This document shows positions 8,490 through 16,829 of a stretch of 64,000 bases of DNA, piece after piece. Position 1 is the stretch's first letter. Each line of letters starts with the position of its first letter. The notes beneath the pieces are model-generated. The model searched no databases. It saw only the letters and a list, made by a program, of their open reading frames with translations, and was not told the DNA's origin. Origin of the DNA: Rifleibacterium sp035352635 (GTDB taxonomy: Bacteria; Muiribacteriota; Ozemobacteria; Ozemobacterales; Ozemobacteraceae); contig DAOPYA010000007.1 in NCBI GenBank assembly GCA_035352635.1, forward strand, positions 1-64,000, given 5' to 3'. The position numbers and the translations under genes were made by a program.

Positions 8490-8495
8490 CTGGCG

Positions 8496-9020
8496 ATGAA
8501 CTTCAAGTTAATCGCGGTAATTGCTCTGCTTCCCTACACGATCTGGTTGATGATCGATTACCAGTATCACTTTATCGACGGGGCGAACCTGCTGATTCAC
8601 GAAGCCGGCCATCTGTTGTTCAATTTTATCGGCAACCATGATCTTACGGTGGCCGGTGGCACTATTCTTCAGTTGTTTGTGCCGCTGATGTTCGCTTTTC
8701 ACCTCTGGTCGGGTTCTGATCGTTTTGGTGCCGGTCTCTGCCTTTTCTGGTCTGGCGAGAGTCTTATGTACACTGCCGTTTATCTGGGCGACGCGCAGGC
8801 CCGAAAACTGCCACTCTGGGGCGGTGGTTCGCACGACTGGGCTTATCTGCTCGCCCAGCTCGGCATGGTTAAGAACTGTCAGGAAATTGCGCTGGCCCTG
8901 CATTTGCTGGCAACCGTCATTCTGTGGGCCGGTCTGTTTATTGCTTTCAGATCGGCTATCAGACCTGGCGATTCCGGGTTGATAGATGCCGACTCTGATG
9001 ACCTTAACAGTGAAGTCTGA
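8496..9020 (+). CDS. integral membrane protein with HEAGH motif, putative membrane zinc peptidase-like
   Basis: The 174-residue protein has about four or five hydrophobic segments. H35-EAG-H39, at the end of an early membrane segment (LLIHEAGHLLF), is an HExxH-type zinc site of the kind seen in M50-like membrane proteases and related uncharacterised proteins. No clear LDG-type second motif is visible, so catalysis is uncertain. I chose ATG 8496; the frame stays open upstream to 8418 but runs through the promoter and operator region. It is divergent from the sigma54-controlled coiled-coil gene and may share its control region. Confidence 0.6.
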   Translation: MNFKLIAVIALLPYTIWLMIDYQYHFIDGANLLIHEAGHLLFNFIGNHDLTVAGGTILQLFVPLMFAFHLWSGSDRFGAGLCLFWSGESLMYTAVYLGDAQARKLPLWGGGSHDWAYLLAQLGMVKNCQEIALALHLLATVILWAGLFIAFRSAIRPGDSGLIDADSDDLNSEV

Positions 9021-9054
9021 GTGAATTGACTGCATAAATTTTGGGTAACTGCCG

Positions 9055-10671
9055 ATGTTATCTTTGAGGTTTGCTATCAGACATTCACTACGACAACTTG
9101 TCATGCTGCTGCTGATCGGCCAGATTTTTCTGGTCGGCGCGATTCTGCAGACCGAAAACGCTGTCTATAAAGATATTGAGCCTGAAGAGACTACCGGGCT
9201 GTATGATATGACGAAGCATTCGAAGACCGCACCAGAACGGCACCTTGAAATGCTCGGTGAAGATCAGATGCCAGAACCGGTCGCTTCTGAAGCCACTGTA
9301 AGCGAACCGGTCGAAAAAGCCATTCTGCCAGCCACTGCCCCGGTCGTTCTCGCGGTCGACTTCAGAACTGAAGAAGCTTTTGAGATTGTTGAATTTACCC
9401 TGTCGCACGCAGTTAAGATTCTCAGACGCAACCAGGGCGGCAAACTGCTGAAAATGCGCTTGCTGCCAGGTGTGCAGCCTCTTCAGGCGGCGCACGCATC
9501 GCTGCTGCACGAAAAACTCAGCAAATTCAGCATTTATCATGCTGGCAATTTCTCTGAAATGGTCATCTCGGCAGGCGGGCGTATTGGCAACCCATACACT
9601 GCTTCTGATTCGACCGGGGTTTTCAAACTTTGTATCCCTTATCAGCTTGAGAAAACCCGGTTCTATCTGCAGAACGGCGAAAAGATTGCCGACGGCCTGA
9701 CCTATTACCAGGACCGTACAGCCGTTGGCGACCGGTTCTCTGATGTGCATGTTCTCAGAGTAGAGCCATTTTCTGAGAAAATCAGTGTTTTTCCGGTTCT
9801 TGCCAATGAGGGCATTGCCCAGAAAGAAGTTCTTTCATCGATGGCCAAACGCTACAAAGCCGTTGCTGCCATCAATGGCGCTTATTTTACCTCGCGCGGC
9901 GACCCGATTGGCACCCTGATCATCAATCGCCGCCTGATCAGCTCACCACTCTATAAACGCTCGGTTTTTGGTGTAACTGAAGATGATACGCTGATTTTCG
10001 GCAATCCCGATTTTTCTGGTGTTCTCAGGGCTGAAGATTTGTCAGAGAAGATAGACGCTGTTAATCAGCCCAGGCGCGGTGATACGATGGTGGTTTTTAC
10101 CCCTGAATACGCCCGCAGCACCCTCACCGATGAAGATGGCCTTGAACTGGTTATGGTCAAAGGAAAAATCGTCGGTATTCATGAAAAAAATGCCCTGATT
10201 CCGCCAGATGGCGTGGTTGTTTCGGCCGGCGGCGAAAAGGCCGGCAAACTGGCCCGCCTCAAGCTCGGTCAGTCGGTTGAACTCGATTACACGATTGACC
10301 AGCCATGGAACACCATCAAACATGCGGTATGCGGTGGGCCGCGCCTCGTAGAAAATGGCCGAAAGAGCATCAACGGCAAGGAAGAAAAGTTTGACCATTC
10401 AATCATCGCCGGCCGACACCCGCGCACCGCGGTTGCGCTCACATTTGACGGTGATCTGTTGCTGATCGTTGTTGACGGCCGAACTCGCCGCAATGCCGGT
10501 ATGAAGCTCGACGAAATGGCTGATTATTTAAGAAAACTGGGTGCCCGCCACGCGATTAACCTCGACGGCGGTGGTTCATCGTCGATGATCGTGCGTGGCC
10601 GCACGATGAATTCCCCTTCAGATGGCCAGGAACGAAGAATTTCAAACGGCATTCTGATTTCGAACCGCTGA
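9055..10671 (+). CDS. secreted phosphodiester glycosidase (NAGPA) domain protein with AMIN-like N-terminal region
   Basis: The 538-residue protein has an N-terminal membrane anchor or signal (about 12-32) and a low-complexity stretch of about 60 residues. A beta-rich AMIN-like segment follows (about 100-190, from AVDFRTEEAFEIVEFTLS). The C-terminal NAGPA domain (about 255-538) contains AAINGAYFTSRGDPIG, the GRHPRTAVALTFDG block and AINLDGGGSSSMIVRG, the strongest family signature. NAGPA domains cleave sugar phosphodiesters in known members and are found in exopolysaccharide and cell-wall proteins. Here it probably acts outside the cytoplasm on an envelope glycan. An 8 bp hairpin overlaps its stop codon. 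Confidence 0.82.
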   Translation: MLSLRFAIRHSLRQLVMLLLIGQIFLVGAILQTENAVYKDIEPEETTGLYDMTKHSKTAPERHLEMLGEDQMPEPVASEATVSEPVEKAILPATAPVVLAVDFRTEEAFEIVEFTLSHAVKILRRNQGGKLLKMRLLPGVQPLQAAHASLLHEKLSKFSIYHAGNFSEMVISAGGRIGNPYTASDSTGVFKLCIPYQLEKTRFYLQNGEKIADGLTYYQDRTAVGDRFSDVHVLRVEPFSEKISVFPVLANEGIAQKEVLSSMAKRYKAVAAINGAYFTSRGDPIGTLIINRRLISSPLYKRSVFGVTEDDTLIFGNPDFSGVLRAEDLSEKIDAVNQPRRGDTMVVFTPEYARSTLTDEDGLELVMVKGKIVGIHEKNALIPPDGVVVSAGGEKAGKLARLKLGQSVELDYTIDQPWNTIKHAVCGGPRLVENGRKSINGKEEKFDHSIIAGRHPRTAVALTFDGDLLLIVVDGRTRRNAGMKLDEMADYLRKLGARHAINLDGGGSSSMIVRGRTMNSPSDGQERRISNGILISNR

Positions 10672-10687
10672 CTTTTTAACAGCGGTT
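10663..10687 (+). terminator. hairpin at the end of the NAGPA gene, possible terminator
   Basis: AACCGCTG (10663-10670) pairs perfectly with CAGCGGTT (10680-10687) across a 9 nt loop. It overlaps the TGA stop codon. No long T-run follows, so termination may be weak. Confidence 0.4.
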
Positions 10688-10813
10688 TCATCTTTCAGAA
10701 TCGTTTCTAGCCAGGCTTCATGCTTTTATCTGGCAGCTGGCCGATTGTCAGATTAATCTTTTCGATTTCTCGTGCCCTCTGACTGTAGCGATTAAATCAT
10801 TAACAAATTGCTA

Positions 10814-10842
10814 TTGCCCGGCTATTGGTTAGGCTGTATCAT
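10814..10842 (+). promoter_or_regulatory. candidate sigma70 promoter for the S55 peptidase-Mla operon
   Basis: TTGCCC (10814-10819), a 17 bp spacer and TATCAT (10837-10842). It lies about 80 bp before the start at 10922, within a 250 bp intergenic region that otherwise shows no recognised element. Confidence 0.35.
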
Positions 10843-10921
10843 GCCGATAGATTTCTGACTGGGTGTAATTTGTGCCTTAAATGTTAAGGTATGTCTGGGT
10901 TATTTCTCTGGAGTGAGTGAA

Positions 10922-12859
10922 ATGCTCTGGCTTGGAAGTCCTCGCAGTAAAAGGGTCTGGCAACAAATAATGGTTACTCGTTTAAACATGGTTGAGCAAA
11001 AGTTCGGCCTTACGGTTTTGCTTGTGCTTGCATTTTTGGCTTGCAATTCTGCGTTTGCGCAGGTTGCTGCATCGGCTTCCACGCAGGTTAACACGCAAAA
11101 CCCTGATATTCTGCGGCTCAAAGATGTTAAGCCCGGCATGAAAGGTTTTGGCAAAACCGTTGTTCACGGCCGCAAAATCGAGACCTTCGAAGTTGAAGTT
11201 CTTGGTCTGCTCTCTAACAACAAAGTAAACGAAAATGTGTTGATCAATGGCAAATCAATACTGGTAAAGGTTAGCGGTGATGTGATCAAACGCGCCGGTG
11301 GCATCGCTGCCGGTATGAGCGGCAGCCCTGTTTATGTTGAAGGCCGACTCATGGGTGGCATCAGCTCAGGCTGGATCATGACCGATCACACAGTTGGCCT
11401 GGTAACTCCAATTGAAGAGATGCTGGAAATCTGGTCTTACCCCGAACTTCCAGGCTCTGCCTGCCGCGATGACGAAGATTCTGTGCAGCGATGGCTTCCA
11501 ATGGCCCCCCTGCACCTCGAAGGCCGCCCGATCAGCGCTATTCTCGAAGCTCCCTTTGATGTGGCGACTAGTCTCAAACCCGCGCCTGGCGAAGCGGTTT
11601 TTCAGCAGGCTTCGGTTGATGTTTACGTTGACGGTCTCGACGGCAAGGCTGCCGAAGTTCTCAAAACCCGTCTGCAGAAAAAGAATCTGGTCATGACCCG
11701 CAAGGGCAATGCACCAGGCCCCGATGCCACTGAAATTTCCGACGCGTCAGTTGATTCTTTCGAACCCGGTTCGGCGCTCGGCATACAACTGGCCCGCGGC
11801 GACATCAACATGACCACCCTCGGCACCATGACCCACCGCAGCGCGCATCGCATTCTCGCTCTTGCGCACCCGTTTCTCAAAAAGGGCGGGGTCTCTTTTC
11901 TGTTGACCGGTGCTTATATTCACCACTCGTTTTCCAGCGTGCAGATGCCTTTTAAAATCGGCGCGCCGACCGAAATGCTTGGCATCATCACCCAGGACCG
12001 CGAAAAGGGCCTGAGCGGCGAAATCGGGCGGTTCCCAGAAATGGTGCCGGTTCAGATCGATGTTCTCGATAAGAATCTGCAGGTGACCCGCAGTATCAAT
12101 TACCAGATTGTCAGAGACCCCTCGGTATTCACCATGGTGCTTGAGTCAACTCTGATTCAGGCTCTGGAAGGGGTTATCGACCGTGCCGGTGCCGGCACTG
12201 CCCTGATGGGCGTTTCGCTTGACTGTGCCAGTCACGATGGCGACAAGTATAATTTTCGGCGTGAAAACCTGTTTTATTCGCGCAGCGATATCGTTCAGGC
12301 CCTGGTGACCGAGGTAACCAGCCTGATGGATATGGTCACCGAAAGTGAACACGAAGAAGTAATGCCGACCAGACTGCTGCTGAAGATCGAAGTCGAAACC
12401 CGGCGTCGCACTCTGTCGATCGAAAAGGTTGAAGTCAAGAATTCATCGGTTTCGAGTGGTGGAGTGCTTGATGTTGAGGTTACCTTAAGGCCATTCCGTG
12501 AGAAAAAGTTTGTGCGCAAGGTTAAATTGCCGATTCCTCATGATATTGGTCGCGAAAACCTTATTCTCTCTGTTTATGGCCTCAACATGAAAATTGAAGA
12601 TGTCGATGTGCCCGCCGACTCTCGTGATACGAAGACCGGCCGCGATGCCCGTTCCGAAGATTCGCCCCCGGGTGATTTTGATGCGGTAATCAGAGCCTGG
12701 GTAAGCTCACCGAAGAACTCAGATATTCTTTTTCAGCTGACCGCCGAGGGCGATGAATCGAAAAAACTCAAACTCAACGGCCGGGATTTTGAGATTCAGC
12801 CCACCAATCTGGTAGTTACCGGGCGGGTTGATACGACTTTGACCCTCAGCGAGGAGTAG
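10922..12859 (+). CDS. SpoIVB-family (S55) serine peptidase-like secreted protein
   Basis: About 645 residues. I chose ATG 10922, with GGAG upstream; later ATGs at 10970 and 10988 lack a ribosome site but would give a more usual signal peptide (hydrophobic LTVLLVLAFLACNSAFAQ). The S55 signature is AAGMSGSPVYVEGRLMGGISSG (Ser in G131-MSGSP), followed by HTVGLVTPIEEM and, further on, RILALAHPF, matching the family's GALGH-type histidine motif. In spore formers this family cleaves SpoIVFA to start a sigma cascade. The C-terminal 250 residues are beta-rich and not recognised. The gene ends 3 bp before mlaE, so it probably acts with that transport system in the periplasm. Confidence 0.8.
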   Translation: MLWLGSPRSKRVWQQIMVTRLNMVEQKFGLTVLLVLAFLACNSAFAQVAASASTQVNTQNPDILRLKDVKPGMKGFGKTVVHGRKIETFEVEVLGLLSNNKVNENVLINGKSILVKVSGDVIKRAGGIAAGMSGSPVYVEGRLMGGISSGWIMTDHTVGLVTPIEEMLEIWSYPELPGSACRDDEDSVQRWLPMAPLHLEGRPISAILEAPFDVATSLKPAPGEAVFQQASVDVYVDGLDGKAAEVLKTRLQKKNLVMTRKGNAPGPDATEISDASVDSFEPGSALGIQLARGDINMTTLGTMTHRSAHRILALAHPFLKKGGVSFLLTGAYIHHSFSSVQMPFKIGAPTEMLGIITQDREKGLSGEIGRFPEMVPVQIDVLDKNLQVTRSINYQIVRDPSVFTMVLESTLIQALEGVIDRAGAGTALMGVSLDCASHDGDKYNFRRENLFYSRSDIVQALVTEVTSLMDMVTESEHEEVMPTRLLLKIEVETRRRTLSIEKVEVKNSSVSSGGVLDVEVTLRPFREKKFVRKVKLPIPHDIGRENLILSVYGLNMKIEDVDVPADSRDTKTGRDARSEDSPPGDFDAVIRAWVSSPKNSDILFQLTAEGDESKKLKLNGRDFEIQPTNLVVTGRVDTTLTLSEE

Positions 12860-12862
12860 GCC

Positions 12863-13651
12863 TTGTTCGCAAAATTTGTCAGAGATTTTATTGAAGCAAT
12901 TGGCAGCATGAGTATTCTGTTCATGCAGACCATTTATTGGACCATTCACAACCTGAGAACCGGGCGGTTTTCTTTTAAAAACCTTCTTGATCAGATGTCG
13001 CGCATAGGCGTTGATTCTTTGCTGATGGTGGCGATTACCGGTGTGTCAACCGGCGCGGTGCTGGTGGTTCAGATCGGTTACCAGTTCGCCCAGATGGGTG
13101 CCCAGAGCTATGTTGGCGGGGTAGTCAGTCTGGCTATGGCCAGAGAACTCGCCCCGATTCTGACTTCTATCGTGGTGGCCGGCCGTGTCGGCAGCGCGAT
13201 TGCAGCTGAGCTTGGCACAATGAAAATTACCGAGCAGATTGACGCCCTTGAAACCATGGCGACCAACCCGGTTGATTACCTTGTGGTGCCCAGATTCTGG
13301 GGTTGCACCATCATGCTGTTCATGCTCACGATTTTTACCAATGTGGTTGGCATGATTGGCGGTTCGATTGTTGCGGTGCACCAGATCGGGCTGACGCTGA
13401 TTTCCTTCAGAGATTCGATTTTGCACATGCTTCTGGTCCAGGATCTCATGGGCGGTCTGTTTAAGGCCATGATTTTTGGCGGCATTATTGGGATTATCGG
13501 TTGTTACAAGGGCTTTACCACCGAGGGTGGGGCTGAGGGTGTCGGTCAGAGCACTACCAGTGCGGTAGTCATGTCGATCATGATGATTCTTGCGGTAAAC
13601 TACTTTCTCACCGTTGGTATCAACAACTTCAATGTGGCGTATCTGCAATGA
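12863..13651 (+). CDS. mlaE: MlaE-family permease of the phospholipid transporter
   Basis: The 262-residue inner-membrane protein starts at TTG 12863, preceded by GAGGAGTAGG. It has five or six hydrophobic segments and the conserved central block TGVSTGAVLVVQIGYQF...SYVGGVVSLAMARELAPILTSIVVAGRVGSAIAAELGTMKITEQIDALETM, with the cytoplasmic coupling-helix sequence GTMKITEQIDALE. It forms the membrane channel of the MlaEFD (MCE) system, which moves phospholipids between inner and outer membranes. The gene overlaps mlaF by 4 bp. Confidence 0.95.
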   Translation: MFAKFVRDFIEAIGSMSILFMQTIYWTIHNLRTGRFSFKNLLDQMSRIGVDSLLMVAITGVSTGAVLVVQIGYQFAQMGAQSYVGGVVSLAMARELAPILTSIVVAGRVGSAIAAELGTMKITEQIDALETMATNPVDYLVVPRFWGCTIMLFMLTIFTNVVGMIGGSIVAVHQIGLTLISFRDSILHMLLVQDLMGGLFKAMIFGGIIGIIGCYKGFTTEGGAEGVGQSTTSAVVMSIMMILAVNYFLTVGINNFNVAYLQ

Positions 13652-14394
13652 TCATCGTCTCAAATATTCAAAAAAGCTTTGGCCCGAAACAGGTTCTCAA
13701 GGGTGTGAACCTGAAAATCTACGATGGCGAATCACTGGTAATTCTCGGGCCATCGGGCTGTGGCAAGAGCGTGCTGCTCAAGCATATTATCGGCCTGATG
13801 AAGCCAGACGGCGGGCAGGTGCTGATTGACGGTGAAGACATCACCCGTTATGACCAGAAGCGTCTGGATGCCCTGCGAATGCGCATGGGGATGCTTTTTC
13901 AGTCAGCCGCGCTTTTTGACTCGCTGACCGTCGAAGAAAACGTGGCTTTCGGGCTGCGGCGTCATACCAGTCTCACGAACCGGGCGATTCATCACGTTGT
14001 CTCTGAAAAACTCGAACTGGTCGGGTTGCCGGGCACTAACTACCTGATGCCTTCTGAACTTTCGGGTGGTATGCGCAAGCGTGTTGGCCTGGCCCGCGCC
14101 ATTGCCATGGAACCGGAAATCATTCTCTACGATGAGCCGACCACCGGGCTTGACCCGATTATGACCTCAGCGATTGATGAACTGCACCTGAGTCTTAAAG
14201 AACGACTCGGAGTCACCTCGATTGTGGTGACCCATGACCTCAAATCTGCTTATCGTGTCTGCGACCGCATTGCTCTGCATTTTGGCGGCCAGATCGTTGA
14301 AATTGGTACTCGTGAAGAAATTATTAACTCACCAAACCCTGTGGTTCAACAGTTTATTCGTGGTGAAGCCCAGGGCCCGATGACGCTTTTATAA
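13648..14394 (+). CDS. mlaF: MlaF-family ABC ATPase
   Basis: The 248-residue ABC ATPase has Walker A GPSGCGKSVLLKHI, a Q-loop in GMLFQSAALFDSLTVEENVAFGL, signature ELSGGMRKRVGLARAIA, Walker B EIILYDEPTTGLDP and H-loop VVTHDLKS. The SGGMRKRV signature and the DSLTVEEN segment are typical of the MlaF/MKL group. It powers lipid transport by MlaE and MlaD. The ATG at 13648 overlaps the mlaE stop. Confidence 0.96.
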   Translation: MIIVSNIQKSFGPKQVLKGVNLKIYDGESLVILGPSGCGKSVLLKHIIGLMKPDGGQVLIDGEDITRYDQKRLDALRMRMGMLFQSAALFDSLTVEENVAFGLRRHTSLTNRAIHHVVSEKLELVGLPGTNYLMPSELSGGMRKRVGLARAIAMEPEIILYDEPTTGLDPIMTSAIDELHLSLKERLGVTSIVVTHDLKSAYRVCDRIALHFGGQIVEIGTREEIINSPNPVVQQFIRGEAQGPMTLL

Positions 14395-14414
14395 GGCAAA
14401 TACAGGAGAAGCAA

Positions 14415-15797
14415 ATGAACTCGACAGTTAAAGTTGGTATAATGACCCTGATCGCTGCAGCACTGCTGTCGTACATGGTTTTTATCATCGGGGATTACAG
14501 CTTTTCTGAACAGGGTTACAAATTTGTGATCAGCTTCTATTCTGTCAACGGTCTGAGCAAGGGTTCAACCGTCTCGATGTCAGGGGTTAAAATTGGTAAG
14601 GTCACTACCATTGAGATTCAAGATGACCAGGTTCTCGTTAATGTCTATATCAACGATAAAAAGCTGCGCATCAGGCGCAAGAGCACCTTTACCATTTCGA
14701 CGGCCGGCCTGATGGGTGAAAAATTCGTCGAAATCATGCCGACCCGCGATTACACTTCAACCTATGTTTCTGATGGCGAAACAATTCCGGGCACTGACCC
14801 GACTCGCATGGATGAGCTTTTTGAACAGGGCAACGTGCTTATTCAGAAACTTCAGGAACTCACCGCCTCCGCGAAGGATATCATTGGCGACCCGGAACTC
14901 AAGGAAAACACCCGCATCATGTTTCGCAATGCTCGTGCCGCTTCTGACCGGATGAACGAAATCATCGCATCGGTTCGCAATCGCAGCGACCGGATAGTCG
15001 AAAGTCTCGATAACATTCTGCACCGTGTTGATACCGAAATCGACCAGAACCGCGAAGATATCAGGGCTGTGGTTGCCAATTTCAGATTGTTCAGCGACCG
15101 TCTGTCGAGCATTACAGAAGACAGTCGTGAAGATTTCAAGGAAATCATCGCGAATGTCAGGAGCACAACTGATCGACTCGATGACATGATTGCCAAGCTC
15201 AACAAGAATGGCCAGATGACTGATGATCTGCGCAAAACCATTGAATCACTACGCGATGCTTCTGACAACGCCCGTGAAATTACCCGCGAAGTCAAAGAAA
15301 TCGTTGCTGACAAGGAAATCCGTCAGAAAATCAACACAGGTCTCGATGATGCCCACAAACTCGCGCAAGCCGTCGATAAAGTTTTCCTTAATATTCGCCA
15401 GACCAGGGTTGATTTCAAGTATCTGCTGAGATACCGCGAAGATACCGAGAAGTTTATCTCAGATATCAACGTCGATCTTTACCCGAGCGACAAGACCTTT
15501 TATCGCATCGGTGTTGAAGATATCGGCGGCGAAGACAACCTGAACCTGATGGTTGCCCGGGGCGCTGACACCAACATCATTAAACGTGCCGGTATCATCA
15601 GCTCCAAAGTCGGGCTGGGCTTCGATTATTTCCTTGCCAAGCCGATTCAGCTCAGCGTCGATCTTATTGATACTACTGATTCGCAGATTCGCATCAAGGC
15701 CGGCTATCTGATGACTGAAAACATCAGGTTTGAGCTGCGGGTTGATGACGTGGCTGACGATCATGATGTGCAGTTCGGTCTTGAGTATAAATTCTGA
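14415..15797 (+). CDS. mlaD: long MlaD-type MCE protein with helical neck and C-terminal beta-barrel-like domain
   Basis: At 460 residues it is far longer than the roughly 180-residue E. coli MlaD. Residues 7-25 are a membrane anchor. About 37-115 form one MCE domain (VNGLSKGSTVSMSGVKIGKV, then AGLMGEKFVEI). About 125-345 are a long helical region of heptad-like repeats (ASDRMNEIIASVRNRSDRIVE). The last 115 residues are alternating beta strands, and the protein ends in the aromatic-terminated strand QFGLEYKF, as outer membrane barrels do. This order (anchor, MCE, helix, barrel) matches the ancestral MlaD described in the diderm Firmicute Veillonella, which bridges both membranes. No separate MlaA, MlaB or MlaC gene lies nearby. 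Confidence 0.88.
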   Translation: MNSTVKVGIMTLIAAALLSYMVFIIGDYSFSEQGYKFVISFYSVNGLSKGSTVSMSGVKIGKVTTIEIQDDQVLVNVYINDKKLRIRRKSTFTISTAGLMGEKFVEIMPTRDYTSTYVSDGETIPGTDPTRMDELFEQGNVLIQKLQELTASAKDIIGDPELKENTRIMFRNARAASDRMNEIIASVRNRSDRIVESLDNILHRVDTEIDQNREDIRAVVANFRLFSDRLSSITEDSREDFKEIIANVRSTTDRLDDMIAKLNKNGQMTDDLRKTIESLRDASDNAREITREVKEIVADKEIRQKINTGLDDAHKLAQAVDKVFLNIRQTRVDFKYLLRYREDTEKFISDINVDLYPSDKTFYRIGVEDIGGEDNLNLMVARGADTNIIKRAGIISSKVGLGFDYFLAKPIQLSVDLIDTTDSQIRIKAGYLMTENIRFELRVDDVADDHDVQFGLEYKF

Positions 15798-15809
15798 GCG
15801 GAGCGACTC

Positions 15810-16829
15810 ATGAATGCAACAGTGCCGGCTGGCCGGCCAAGAGTTCTGATTCTCACTACCGGCGGCACGATAACCATGCTGCGAGGCCCGCGCGGCGACT
15901 TCTACCCATGTGAAGACGCCCGCAGCCTTATCGAGAAGATTCCAGAACTCAATCAACTTGCGGTCATCGAAGTGCTTTCGGTGGCCAATCTTGATTCAAG
16001 CAATCTGACCCCTGACTTGTGGGCGGTAATTGCCCGGGCCATTTTTCAACGTATGAAAGACTTTGACGGCTTTGTGGTTGCCCACGGAACCGACACCCTG
16101 TGCTACACGGCCAGCGCTCTGGCTTTTTTTCTTCAGGAACTCAACAAGCCGGTAATCTTGACCGGCGCCCAGGTACCCCTCGAAGAGATCGGCTCAGATG
16201 GCCGCGCTAACCTTATTAATGCGGTGCGGGTCGCTATTTCTGACCTTGCCGAAGTGGCTGTTGTCTTTGGGTCTCTGGTCATCAGGGGCACCCGGGCCAA
16301 AAAAATGTCAGTGTGTGATATGCAGGCATTTATATCAGTTAATGATGTGCCGCTCGGCACAATCGGTCTGGCAATAAGATTCAACGAATCTGCGCGGCTG
16401 CGCAGTCGCCGCAAACCCATGCTGCGTGTTTTTCTGAATGATAATGTCGCCATGGTGCCGGTTTATCCGGGCATGAACCCTGAAATCATTACCTTTCTGG
16501 CCAGCACCCATAAAGGAATCGTTATCGAAGGCTATGGTGCCGGAAATATCCCGACCGGCGAAAAGAGCCTGATTCCGGCAATCTCGGCGGCAATTTCTGC
16601 CGGCGTGCCCGTGGTGGTCTGCACGCAATGCATCATCGGGTCGACCGAAATGGAGTTGTATCAGGTCGGGCGGGCGGCTCTTGATGCCGGTGCCATTCCG
16701 GCAATGGATATGACCCCCGAAACGACGATGGTCAAACTGATGTGGGTTCTGGGTCAGACGACTGACGTCACCACTATCGACTCAATGATGCAGAAGTCTT
16801 TTATCGGCGAACTTCATGAGGTCAGCTGA
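15810..16829 (+). CDS. ansA: L-asparaginase (type I-like)
   Basis: The 339-residue asparaginase/glutaminase-fold enzyme hydrolyses asparagine to aspartate and ammonia. The first catalytic Thr is T20 in ILTTGGTI, and the second catalytic block is VVAHGTDTLCYTASAL. The substrate-binding segment is PVILTGAQVPLEEIGSDGRANL, and the C-terminal domain has VPVVVCTQC. There is no signal peptide, so it should be cytoplasmic, as expected for type I. It follows mlaD by 12 bp and is probably in the same transcript, although a functional link with lipid transport is not obvious. Confidence 0.9.
   Translation: MNATVPAGRPRVLILTTGGTITMLRGPRGDFYPCEDARSLIEKIPELNQLAVIEVLSVANLDSSNLTPDLWAVIARAIFQRMKDFDGFVVAHGTDTLCYTASALAFFLQELNKPVILTGAQVPLEEIGSDGRANLINAVRVAISDLAEVAVVFGSLVIRGTRAKKMSVCDMQAFISVNDVPLGTIGLAIRFNESARLRSRRKPMLRVFLNDNVAMVPVYPGMNPEIITFLASTHKGIVIEGYGAGNIPTGEKSLIPAISAAISAGVPVVVCTQCIIGSTEMELYQVGRAALDAGAIPAMDMTPETTMVKLMWVLGQTTDVTTIDSMMQKSFIGELHEVS

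Noticed and set aside
10746..10783. TGTCAGA and TCTGAC half-sites before the S55-Mla operon, like those at 8397-8457
   Set aside because: They are 25 bp apart, without palindromic spacing or a GG-N10-GC promoter; hexamers of this kind are expected by chance.
13046..13648. 200-codon frame on the minus strand over mlaE
   Set aside because: It is antisense to a conserved permease and rich in His and Asn, as expected of a reversed hydrophobic gene.
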